Below are positions 1-6,596 of a stretch of 9,482 nucleotides of DNA, piece by piece. This stretch comes from Spirosomataceae bacterium (lineage in GTDB: Bacteria; Bacteroidota; Bacteroidia; Cytophagales; Spirosomataceae). The number at the start of each line of letters is the position of its first letter. Position 1 is the stretch's first letter. The position numbers were made by a program, and so were the translations under genes. Under the pieces are notes generated by a model, which saw nothing but the letters and a program-made list of their open reading frames with translations, did not search any database and had not been told where the DNA came from. The DNA lies in assembly GCA_025455795.1 (NCBI GenBank), contig JALOLW010000124.1, forward strand, positions 1-9,482, read 5' to 3'.

Positions 1-105
1 GTATTCAGCAAAATTTTTCATTGGTACTTTGACAAGTTAGTTTTGTACTTAATCTATCTTGTAAGCGACCAATCGGCAAATTCTACTAACCTAATCCCAA
101 AATTT

Positions 106-714
106 TCAGTCGTAATTGATGCGGTTTAAGATACTGCGCCCGAGCGTGATTTCATCGGTGTACTCCAAGTCCCCGCCAATCGGGATGCCCCGTGCAATGG
201 TGGATATTTTGAGGCCGAGGGGTTTGAGTTTTTTTTGAAGATAAAAAGCGGTCGTATCGCCTTCCATCGTTGGACTAAGTGCCAATACGACTTCTTTGAC
301 GGGTTCTTCGGCGGTTTTGATTCTTTCCAACAGCGAATCTATTTGTAAATCGCTCGGACTAACGCCTTCCAAGGGGGATATGATGCCGCCCAAAACGTGA
401 TAGAGTCCATTGTATTGACTGGTGTTTTCGATGGCCAACACATCGCGGCTGTCTTGTACGACGCAAATCACGGTTTGGTCGCGGCGGGTACTGGTACAGA
501 TGCTGCACAGTTCGGCATCGGCGATGTTGTGGCACTTTTTGCAATACTGGGTCTGCGTGCGCACCGCCACGAGCGCGTTGGCGAGGGATTGCGCGTCGCG
601 GGCGTCTCGTTTGAGCAGGTGTAGCACTATCCGAAGCGCACTTTTTTTGCCGATTCCTGGCAGTTTAGACACTTCACCAACGGCTTCTTCTATGAGTTTG
701 GATGGAAATTGCAA
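106..714 (-). CDS. recR: Recombination mediator protein RecR
   Basis: RecR works with RecO (and RecF) in the cytoplasm to load RecA onto single-stranded gaps during recombinational repair. The 202-residue protein is of normal length and has the full domain order. A helix-hairpin-helix comes first (LPGIGKKSALR, residues 18-28), then a four-cysteine zinc finger (C58, C61, C70, C73), then a Toprim domain (about 81-175). The C-terminal segment carries the family signature ARGIPIGGDLEYTDE. The start is a TTG codon. Family members begin close to this point with a similar FPSKLIEEAV stretch, and no ATG lies in frame shortly upstream. The acidic residue usual at the first Toprim strand is Q87 here (VVQDSRDV), which may be a lineage variant. 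The lrp-type gene upstream ends 43 bp away with no visible terminator, so co-transcription is likely. Identification is firm; the start is probable. Confidence 0.96.
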   Translation of the reverse strand: MQFPSKLIEEAVGEVSKLPGIGKKSALRIVLHLLKRDARDAQSLANALVAVRTQTQYCKKCHNIADAELCSICTSTRRDQTVICVVQDSRDVLAIENTSQYNGLYHVLGGIISPLEGVSPSDLQIDSLLERIKTAEEPVKEVVLALSPTMEGDTTAFYLQKKLKPLGLKISTIARGIPIGGDLEYTDEITLGRSILNRINYD

Positions 715-757
715 GGTACTTGTTTGAAAGTTTGAACGATGAACTATAAACTGCGGC

Positions 758-1231
758 TCAAATCGGCAGAGAAGTGGTACTTTTTACTTCCGACATCACA
801 AAGAAACTACTGATATGGGAAATTGATTTCAAAGTGGCGAGTTTTTCTTGGTAAAATGTGTGATAGCTCTCCACGTCGGCGGCCACGACTTTGATGAGAT
901 AATCAAACGTACCCGACACCACACAGCACTCTACGACTTCGGGCATTTGGAGCATGGCTTCGTTAAACTCCTGAAAATGGTCGCGTTGTTGTTTATCCAG
1001 CGTCACGTTGCAATACACCACCATGCTTTTGCCGAGGCGTTTGCGGTTGAGAAGGGTCACATACCGCTCTATCACGCCCTCTCTTTCGAGTTTTTTGATG
1101 CGGTCGTGTACGGGCGTGATGGAGAGATTGATTTCGTTGGCAATTTCCTTGATAGTGAGCTGCGCGTTTTGCTGCAATAGTCTCAAAATCTTCAAGTCGG
1201 TTTCGTCGGTAAGGGTCAAAGGTACTGCCAT
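758..1231 (-). CDS. Lrp/AsnC family transcriptional regulator
   Basis: This is a feast/famine regulator that binds DNA as oligomers and usually senses an amino acid. From the chosen ATG it has 157 residues, normal for the family. An N-terminal winged helix-turn-helix (about 8-60, with LTDETDLKILRLLQQNAQ leading in and ITPVHDRIKKLEREGVI as recognition helix and wing) is followed by a RAM/AsnC ligand-binding domain (about 70-150, with VVECCVVSGTFDYLIKVVA). The open frame continues 27 codons upstream to an ATG at 1312, but that extension is atypical, and a good promoter match lies inside it, so the start at 1231 is preferred. The gene is divergent from ald, which suggests that it controls alanine dehydrogenase and perhaps itself, as AldR-type regulators do. 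The ligand cannot be read from sequence; alanine is an inference from context. Confidence 0.93.
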   Translation of the reverse strand: MAVPLTLTDETDLKILRLLQQNAQLTIKEIANEINLSITPVHDRIKKLEREGVIERYVTLLNRKRLGKSMVVYCNVTLDKQQRDHFQEFNEAMLQMPEVVECCVVSGTFDYLIKVVAADVESYHTFYQEKLATLKSISHISSFFVMSEVKSTTSLPI

Positions 1232-1289
1232 CGGTAAAAGCGAGATTAAGTGGCCGAATTTTTTTCTTTTGGGTGTCTTTTTAGTATCA

Positions 1290-1320
1290 CAAAAATAGAA
1301 TAAATTTTCCATTGTCTCAA
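1290..1320 (-). promoter_or_regulatory. Predicted Bacteroidota-type promoter of the lrp-family gene
   Basis: Read on the minus strand, TTG (1320-1318) is followed after 20 bp by TATTTTTG (1297-1290), an exact match to the TAnnTTTG -7 element at a normal spacing. Transcription would begin near 1283-1286, leaving a leader of roughly 50 nt before the ATG at 1231. The site lies downstream of the alternative ATG at 1312, so that start would not be transcribed from this promoter. It is a pattern match only. Confidence 0.6.
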
Positions 1321-1379
1321 TGTCTAAAATCTTTTTTTCTTATTTATTGTCGCATATCAGAAAATATTTTTACACCCTG

Positions 1380-1387
1380 TAACTTTG
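1380..1387 (+). promoter_or_regulatory. Predicted -7 element of the ald promoter
   Basis: TAACTTTG matches the TAnnTTTG -7 consensus exactly and lies about 60 bp before the ald ATG. No TTG is seen at the expected 17-23 bp upstream; the nearest (1347-1349) is 30 bp away. A poor -33 element would fit a promoter that needs an activator, such as the divergently encoded Lrp-type protein, but this is inference. The surrounding stretch (1321-1372) is very A/T rich, as Lrp-type binding regions often are. Confidence 0.45.
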
Positions 1388-1447
1388 CAACGCAGTTAGA
1401 CTTCATCAACGTTTGTCATCATTCCAACCCCAAAATCTGATACTCCA

Positions 1448-2578
1448 ATGATTATCGGCGTACCCAAAGAAATCAAAAACAACGAAAACCGCGTGGGACT
1501 TACCCCCGCAGGTGCTTCCGAATTTACGAAGCAAGGCCATACCGTCTATATCCAATCAACGGCTGGGCAGGGCAGTGGCTTTGAAGACGAAGAATATATC
1601 GAAGCAGGAGCTAAAATCCTGCCGACCATCGAAGACATCTATGGCATCGCTGAGATGATAGTGAAGGTAAAAGAGCCTATCGCGCAAGAATATCCGCTTA
1701 TCAAGAAAAACCAACTGCTGTTTACGTATTTCCACTTTGCGTCGTCGGAAGAACTGACCCACGCTATGGTGGCAAGCGAAGCGGTATGCTTGGCGTATGA
1801 GACAGTCGAAAAAGCCGACCGTTCGTTGCCTTTGCTCGTACCCATGAGTGAAGTAGCAGGCCGCATGGCGATTCAGGAAGGGGCAAAATACTTAGAAAAG
1901 CCCATGGGTGGACGCGGAATTTTGCTCGGGGGAGTTGCTGGTGTCAAACCCGCCAATGTACTGATTTTGGGCGGGGGTATTGTGGGTACACAAGCCGCCA
2001 AAATGGCAACGGGCTTGGGTGCCAACGTGACAATTGTGGACGTAAACCTCAATCGCCTGCGCTACCTCGACGACGTACTCCCTGCCAATGCCGACACGGT
2101 GATGTCAAACGAGTACAATATACGTCAGTTGATTAAAAACGCTGACCTTATCGTGGGCGCGGTGTTGATTCCTGGGGCCAAAGCGCCGCATCTTATCACC
2201 CGCGATATGCTCAAATTGATGAAAAAAGGCACGGTGCTTGTGGACGTAGCGGTGGATCAGGGCGGCTGTATCGAAACCTGCAAGCCTACCACGCACGAAA
2301 ATCCGATTTACGAAATTGATGGAATCGTGCATTATTGCGTTGCCAATATGCCGGGGGCTGTGCCTTATACTTCTACATTGGCACTGACCAACGCCACCTT
2401 GCCTTATGCCATCCAATTGGCCAACATGGGCTGGCAAGCGGCCTGTAAGAAAAATGAAGAACTCAAAAAAGGTTTGAATGTAGTCAATGGCAAAATCGTT
2501 TACAAAGCCGTAGCCGATGTGTTTGGCCTTGATTACACGCCTGTTTCAGAAGTAATTGAAGAAGAACTGGTGGGTTAA
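1448..2578 (+). CDS. ald: Alanine dehydrogenase
   Basis: The enzyme catalyses reversible NAD-dependent oxidative deamination of L-alanine to pyruvate and ammonium in the cytoplasm, usually as a hexamer. It is 376 residues long, close to the typical 370. The residues known from characterised enzymes fall at the expected numbers: R15 and K75 for substrate binding, H96 and D270 for catalysis. The N-terminal signature GVPKEIKNNENRVGLTP is complete. The nucleotide-binding Rossmann fold shows GGGIVG at 175-180, with D198 at the end of the second strand, consistent with NAD. The ATG at 1448 starts directly at the conserved N-terminus. It is transcribed divergently from an Lrp/AsnC regulator gene, its probable controller, and is followed by its own terminator, so it is likely monocistronic. 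I see nothing abnormal. Transhydrogenase subunit PntA and saccharopine dehydrogenase are relatives, but the length and residues fit Ald. Confidence 0.97.
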   Translation: MIIGVPKEIKNNENRVGLTPAGASEFTKQGHTVYIQSTAGQGSGFEDEEYIEAGAKILPTIEDIYGIAEMIVKVKEPIAQEYPLIKKNQLLFTYFHFASSEELTHAMVASEAVCLAYETVEKADRSLPLLVPMSEVAGRMAIQEGAKYLEKPMGGRGILLGGVAGVKPANVLILGGGIVGTQAAKMATGLGANVTIVDVNLNRLRYLDDVLPANADTVMSNEYNIRQLIKNADLIVGAVLIPGAKAPHLITRDMLKLMKKGTVLVDVAVDQGGCIETCKPTTHENPIYEIDGIVHYCVANMPGAVPYTSTLALTNATLPYAIQLANMGWQAACKKNEELKKGLNVVNGKIVYKAVADVFGLDYTPVSEVIEEELVG

Positions 2579-2603
2579 TATTAAATTAGGTATATAGGTT
2601 CAG

Positions 2604-2636
2604 AAACGGTCATCCCCTTGGTTTGACCGTTTTTTT
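2604..2636 (+). terminator. Rho-independent terminator of ald
   Basis: A perfect 9-bp inverted repeat, AAACGGTCA (2604-2612) and TGACCGTTT (2624-2632), has an 11-nt loop and runs into seven T residues (2630-2636). It begins 25 bp after the ald stop. The T-tract reaches the stop codon of the convergent E2-like gene (2635-2637). On the minus strand only a short TTT follows the stem, so termination in that direction would be weaker. Confidence 0.85.
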
Positions 2637-3432
2637 ATGGCTTTTCCAACAAACTTGGATTGGCTACGACTTTTTTCAAATATCGAAACAACTTGCCACC
2701 GTGCGAAGCGTCCACCACGCGGTGGTCGAGCGCGGCCCCCAAAGCGAGAATAGTGCGAGGTACTACCGCGTCGTTGACCACCCAAGGTTTCTGACTGACT
2801 CCCCCCAAAATCAGTACAAACGACACGTTGGCCGAAGGAAACAGCGCGGGGAAGCCCATTTCTAAGCCCAAACTGCCGATATTTGACAATACAAACGCCC
2901 CAAAACTGTTGGCCGTTAATCCCAAAAATGGGAGTGAAAGCCCCAGATTGACCGTCAAAAATTTGATTAGACCATAGACCCATCCACGCAGCGGCCACGG
3001 AACTGCGGCCAAGCGGTCTTTGATTTGCATCGTCTGGTTTTCTGCGCCTTTACGGGCGGTGTTGATGTGCGTTTGTAACTGCGAAACGGCTTCTTGAAGG
3101 GTCATTTGTGCGAGGTTTTGCATCTTCGCCGACCCCATCTCACCACTCGGCAGCAGCACGCTCACCGTGGCGTCTATCTGCGGATAAGCATAGACATTGC
3201 CTCGTTTGATGTAAGCGTTGAGTTCAGGCACTTCGTCGCGTATGGCGCGGGCCGTTGCCAACAAAAAAACGTGTGTCAAAGTGATTTTGAGGCCACTTTT
3301 ACGCTTTTCTTGGATATACTGTTCCAACTCGGAGATGTCTATTTCGACCGAGCCAAATATTTTAGAATCAACGGGCTTTTGATAAATTGTCAAGGCGACT
3401 TTGCGCCAAGTTGTATTGAGGGAGTGTGTCAT
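2635..3432 (-). CDS. Stand-alone 2-oxoacid dehydrogenase E2 catalytic-domain protein
   Basis: This resembles the catalytic acyltransferase domain of E2 subunits of pyruvate or branched-chain 2-oxoacid dehydrogenase complexes, which moves acyl groups from lipoyl to CoA. At 265 residues it holds only that domain. No lipoyl domain (DKA motif) or peripheral-subunit-binding domain precedes it. The signature near the C-terminus reads DHRVVDAS: catalytic H237 and D241 are kept, while the usual glycine of HxxxDG is A242. SNIGSLG and LILGGVSQKPWV match the strands before it. The protein starts MTHSLNTTWRKVALTIYQ, close to where the catalytic domain normally begins, so it is not an obvious truncation of a longer gene. 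It is last in a probable operon, 39 bp after the broken dehydrogenase. Proteins of this stand-alone kind occur in other bacteria with unknown roles; its acyl donor and acceptor are unknown. Confidence 0.85.
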   Translation of the reverse strand: MTHSLNTTWRKVALTIYQKPVDSKIFGSVEIDISELEQYIQEKRKSGLKITLTHVFLLATARAIRDEVPELNAYIKRGNVYAYPQIDATVSVLLPSGEMGSAKMQNLAQMTLQEAVSQLQTHINTARKGAENQTMQIKDRLAAVPWPLRGWVYGLIKFLTVNLGLSLPFLGLTANSFGAFVLSNIGSLGLEMGFPALFPSANVSFVLILGGVSQKPWVVNDAVVPRTILALGAALDHRVVDASHGGKLFRYLKKVVANPSLLEKP

Positions 3433-3471
3433 GCCCGAAAGCTACTCAAAATCTCTCAATTACGCACAAGT

Positions 3472-4555
3472 TTAGGTGCTGACTGTGATTGCCACCCGAA
3501 GCGGCTGGGTGTCTGCCGCAAAAGCAAAGGCTTCTTGGACTTCATTCAAGCCGAAATGGTCGAGGATATTTTCGGCAAAAGGGTAGTGCTGATGGTGCTG
3601 TTCAATAAAACTGATGGCGGTTTTCAAATCTTCCAAATTGTAGTTGTGCAGCCCTTTGAGGGTATGCAGGCGGCGTACTACTTTTTCGGCGTCTATTTGG
3701 AGTGGTCGGTGTGGCATCACCGCGCCTACCCAAACCGCCGTACCGCCAATCGCCAGTTCGGCGAGGGTTTGTTCCATGGCATCGGCCATGCCGCTTGTTT
3801 CTATGATAATTTCGTAGGTGATACGCTCGCCTTTGAGCTTCATTTGCCACGAATCAAGGGCATCAAACACGGCATTTGCCCCAAACTGCCGCGCTAGTGC
3901 GAGTCTTGTTAGGTCAATGTCTAAGGCGATGATGTTGGTAGCCCCAGCAGTTTGACACATCGCACAAGCCACCAAGCCCAACATTCCCGCGCCCGAAATC
4001 AGCACGTTTTTGCCCGCCACCTCGCCCGCCAATCGCAACGCCCCCGCGATAGTCGCCACGGAGCAATTCACAATTGAGGCCACTTTGACGGGGACGTTTT
4101 CGGCGATTTTGACAATGGGCGTATTGGCTCGTACAAATAGTATAATCGCTCAGGCCGCCGTGTAAAGTGTGCGTTTGGGTGAGTAATTCATGGCCATATT
4201 TGAGCAGTTTGTCCCCTTTTTGGGGAATCCCTTTTTGGACCCAATAAGAGGCAGGGTCGCTGGAGAAAATAGCCCAACTGATGCGGTCGTTGAGGGCCAA
4301 AGGTTGCCCTCTTTGGTCAATCTGCTGCGCATCTTCGCCAAAAGCCACGATTCGTCCGACGATTTCGTGGCCGAGTATCGTCGGTGTTTTTTCTTGTCGC
4401 TTTCCCGTATAAGTGTGTAAATCGCTCTTGCACAAAGCCGTACATTCATTGCGTACCAACACCTCGCCTTTTTGAAGTGTTGGTACGGCAATATGAGTTA
4501 GTTCAAACGGGGCTTCTTGCCCGTGAAATACCGCAACTTGGCTATGCAATGGCAT
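3472..4555 (-). pseudogene. Zinc-type (MDR) alcohol dehydrogenase, broken by a one-base frameshift
   Basis: Two overlapping frames together make one medium-chain dehydrogenase/reductase. The N-terminal half (from ATG at 4555) carries catalytic-zinc ligand candidates C42, H63 and E64 (GHEIVGRI) and runs correctly to SDYTI at residue 140. The C-terminal half (to the TAA at 3472) carries C164, the fourth ligand candidate, and the Rossmann motif GAGMLG, with an acidic D212 suggesting NAD. Removing one T from ATTTG on the coding strand (AAA at 4135-4137 on plus) joins them as SDYTIVRANTPIVKIAEN, giving about 360 residues, a normal length. As read, translation leaves the frame and ends near 3914. 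The structural-zinc cysteines expected around residues 97-115 are absent. The pattern IPQKGDKLLKYGHE recalls the family labelled phosphonate-catabolism-associated alcohol dehydrogenase (from memory, not searched). It is second in an operon with a dioxygenase and an E2-like gene. A sequencing error would make it intact. Confidence 0.88.
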
Positions 4556-4576
4556 GATTGATTTTTGAAATTTGTT

Positions 4577-5599
4577 TTAGTCCCAACTTTCCAAGCCTAA
4601 CAGCTTCTTGCCCAGTTCGTTGAGGTCAGCTACGGGGTATTTGGTTTGCTCCCAGTTGCGCGGGTCACCCGGGAAGGCGTAACCTTCGGGCGAAATGCGG
4701 TTTTTCCACGAATTGATGCGCCACTCGCGCATGGCGTCGTTGTCTTCTTCGGCGGGCATCATAGAGATGTACTGCGCGATTCTGACTTTATCCTCCGACC
4801 TGTTGGCCCGAATTCCGTGCGGCTGTGCGCTGTGAAAAATGAGTAAGTCGCCCGCTTCGAGTTTTACTTTGTGGAAATGCTCCTCAAAGCCCGTGGTGTC
4901 GGGTTGGAAGTGATTGCGGTCTTCGGGTTGGGTGAGTTTCCAAGTGTGGTACGTGCGGAAAAGCTCGGGAATACATTGAAAACCACCCATATTTTCGTCG
5001 GTTTGGTCGGCGAGGGCGAGTACACCTTGCACGTTTTGGGGGTTGGTTTCGGGGTCGTAGTCCCAGTGAATGAAGCCTTTGTACTCGTGTCCCGGGCGAA
5101 TCGGGAAGTTGAGGTTGGCGCGGTCTATCGTCACCCAGAGTTTTTCGGTTCCCCAAATATCCACAAACGCATCATACACGCGCTGCATTTGGCGGTTGTT
5201 CCAAAGGTGCTGATTGTTATAAACTTCCACCATGCCCGTGTTGGCGAGTTCTTTCATTTTCATTTCGGCGCGGGGGGCGGTGTACCAAGTAGCGGGGTTG
5301 GTGGGGTCTTTTTCTTCAAACTCCCACAAAAACGCCGCCGTAGCGAGGGCTTGTTCACGAGGTACGGCATTTTTGATGATGACGTAGCCGTTGTGTTTCC
5401 AAAAAGTCCAGTCGTCTTCACTCAACACGCGCAGCGGTTGGCCGTTGGAACGGTCGCTGAGTTGGATTTTACTGCTCGTTGCGGTCGAAGGATTGCCGGG
5501 CTTGTCCAAGTGGTTGGTGTTGGCGATGGCAGGAGGAGTCATGGTCGGGGTCATGGTCGGGGTCATCGTCGGGGTCATTGTGGGTTCTTTGAGTTCCAT
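4577..5599 (-). CDS. Phytanoyl-CoA dioxygenase (PhyH) family protein
   Basis: This family comprises Fe(II)/2-oxoglutarate oxygenases that hydroxylate small organic substrates. From the ATG at 5599 it has 340 residues. The iron triad is visible: H178 and D180 in FIHWDYD, and H261 in FHSAQPHGIRANRS, with R273 (DKVRIAQY) as the likely 2-oxoglutarate anchor. The entry helix SEDDWTFWKHNGYVIIKNAV (60-79) is typical of the family. Residues 1-55 are a low-complexity leader with four TMTP repeats. The open frame extends upstream to a TTG at 5665, but a promoter match lies in that extension, so it is excluded. The gene is divergent from an AraC-type regulator gene and leads an operon with an alcohol dehydrogenase and an E2-like protein. 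The substrate cannot be inferred from sequence. Relatives include PhnY and ectoine hydroxylase, but no neighbour proves either pathway. Confidence 0.87.
   Translation of the reverse strand: MELKEPTMTPTMTPTMTPTMTPPAIANTNHLDKPGNPSTATSSKIQLSDRSNGQPLRVLSEDDWTFWKHNGYVIIKNAVPREQALATAAFLWEFEEKDPTNPATWYTAPRAEMKMKELANTGMVEVYNNQHLWNNRQMQRVYDAFVDIWGTEKLWVTIDRANLNFPIRPGHEYKGFIHWDYDPETNPQNVQGVLALADQTDENMGGFQCIPELFRTYHTWKLTQPEDRNHFQPDTTGFEEHFHKVKLEAGDLLIFHSAQPHGIRANRSEDKVRIAQYISMMPAEEDNDAMREWRINSWKNRISPEGYAFPGDPRNWEQTKYPVADLNELGKKLLGLESWD
5534..5581 (-). repeat. Four 12-bp tandem repeats encoding TMTP, at the dioxygenase N-terminus
   Basis: Four consecutive 12-nt units (consensus on the coding strand ACCATGACCCCG) encode TMTP four times at residues 7-22 of the dioxygenase. 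The central units are nearly identical, and the outer ones differ at one to three positions. The unit length is a multiple of three, so copy-number change would alter length but not frame. Each unit contributes an in-frame ATG, which leaves the exact translation start less certain. Confidence 0.9.
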
Positions 5600-5633
5600 T
5601 TGATTATGTAAATTTAATGTTGGAATAATGATA

Positions 5634-5665
5634 CAAAGGTAGCGGACTTGGGAGGCGCAATTCAA
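5634..5665 (-). promoter_or_regulatory. Predicted promoter of the dioxygenase operon
   Basis: On the minus strand, TTG (5665-5663) is followed after 21 bp by TACCTTTG (5641-5634), an exact match to the TAnnTTTG -7 element. Transcription would start near 5628, about 30 nt before the ATG at 5599. The site excludes the upstream TTG at 5665 as a translation start, since that triplet would be part of the -33 element. No AraC-type binding site is proven here. Confidence 0.6.
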
Positions 5666-5678
5666 CCCCTATAATGGC

Positions 5679-5706
5679 TATTTTTTGAACAATATTGATA
5701 TTTTTG
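5679..5706 (+). promoter_or_regulatory. Predicted -7 element and flanking direct repeat before the AraC-type gene
   Basis: TATTTTTG (5699-5706) matches the TAnnTTTG -7 element and lies about 42 bp before the regulator's ATG. No TTG stands at a normal -33 distance. A near copy, TATTTTTTG (5679-5687), lies 20 bp upstream, and an 8-bp palindrome CAATATTG (5690-5697) lies between them. AraC-family operators are often direct repeats about two helix turns apart, so the pair could be an operator, but both copies are simple T-rich sequence. Confidence 0.35.
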
Positions 5707-5747
5707 TGCGTTATATACCCTCAATAAAGAAAATAAGCCCCATTGTT

Positions 5748-6596
5748 ATGATGAAAACCCAACTCGAAACCCTACAAATCGCTCCCGAACATTCGTTCAA
5801 AGTGATGCACAATCCCCGCATGAGCGATTTTTTCTTTTGGCACTTTCATCCCGAAGTGGAGTTGGTGTATATCGAAAACGCCGACGGTACGCGCCACGTG
5901 GGTACGCACATATCGCGTTATGAACACAGTGATTTGGTGTTGATTGGGCCTCACGTTCCTCACCTCAATTTTGATTATGGGGTCAAAACTGACTACGAAA
6001 AAATTGTGCTGCACGTGCGCGAAGAATTTTTCAAAGAGTCGGTGGCAAACATTCCTGAGCTAAGTGCGGTGTTGGCATTGTTTGACAGGTCGCGTTACGG
6101 AGTGGCGTTTGACAAAGCCACGCAAACAGAAGTAGGGGAGTGGCTCAAACACCTGCCCTTTCTGTCTCATTTTGAGCAGTTTTTGCAGGTGTTAAAAATT
6201 TTTCAACGGTTAGCTCAAAGTACAAAAACGACGCTCTTGCACCTAAAACCCGTTGAAAATCAATACACTAAGAAAGAACAGGAGCGTCTGCGGAAAGTGT
6301 ATCAGCTGATAGACGAGCAGCATCACCGCAAAATAGAAATCGAAGAAGTAGCGCAAATGTGCCACTTGACCAAGGCCGCTTTTTGTCGGTATTTCAAAAA
6401 ATTAACGCGCCTGACATTCACAGAATTTTTGAACCACTACCGCGTCAATCAGGCCAAAAAACTGCTGCTACAAGATAAAAACGTGACTGAGACTTGCTTT
6501 GAATGCGGTTTTGAGAGTTTGTCGTATTTCAATCGTACTTTTAAAAAGATTACCAATGAAAACCCGCTTTCGTTCAAAAAACGATACCTCAAATAA
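5748..6596 (+). CDS. AraC family transcriptional regulator with cupin sensor domain
   Basis: This is a DNA-binding regulator of about 282 residues. The N-terminal half is a cupin-like sensor domain, with FWHFHPEVELVYI early on and LVLIGPHVPHLNF closing the barrel. The C-terminal hundred residues form the two AraC helix-turn-helix motifs: IEIEEVAQMCHLTKAAFCRYFKK in the first and VTETCFECGFESLSYFNRTFKK in the second, ending NPLSFKKRYLK. The frame is open back to a TTG at 5685, but that extension crosses the candidate promoter. Two adjacent ATGs (5748 and 5751) precede the conserved region; either could be used. The gene is divergent from the dioxygenase operon with about 150 bp between start codons, so it most likely controls that operon, perhaps in response to its substrate. 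Family assignment is firm; the ligand and targets are inference. Confidence 0.93.
   Translation: MMKTQLETLQIAPEHSFKVMHNPRMSDFFFWHFHPEVELVYIENADGTRHVGTHISRYEHSDLVLIGPHVPHLNFDYGVKTDYEKIVLHVREEFFKESVANIPELSAVLALFDRSRYGVAFDKATQTEVGEWLKHLPFLSHFEQFLQVLKIFQRLAQSTKTTLLHLKPVENQYTKKEQERLRKVYQLIDEQHHRKIEIEEVAQMCHLTKAAFCRYFKKLTRLTFTEFLNHYRVNQAKKLLLQDKNVTETCFECGFESLSYFNRTFKKITNENPLSFKKRYLK

Noticed and set aside
38..45. TAGTTTTG, a plus-strand -7 promoter match
   Set aside because: There is no -33 element at proper spacing and no plus-strand gene follows it; the region is A/T rich, so a chance match is likely.
1232..1312. N-terminal extension of the Lrp-type regulator from the ATG at 1312
   Set aside because: The 27 extra residues do not resemble the family, and the predicted promoter lies within them. 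The ATG at 1231 gives a normal length.
3094..3897. A 267-codon open frame on the plus strand
   Set aside because: It lies antisense across the E2-like and dehydrogenase genes, and its translation has no recognisable domain. The opposite strand carries clear conserved motifs. Codon bias of the real genes explains the open antisense frame.
4871..5611. A 246-codon open frame on the plus strand
   Set aside because: It is antisense to the dioxygenase, which has the complete iron and 2-oxoglutarate residues. The translation is repetitive and valine/glycine rich, as expected for a shadow frame.
5600..5665. N-terminal extension of the dioxygenase from a TTG at 5665, including a hydrophobic stretch
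   Set aside because: The hydrophobic run could look like a signal peptide, but the region holds the promoter match and the TTG itself is its -33 element. The enzyme family is cytoplasmic.
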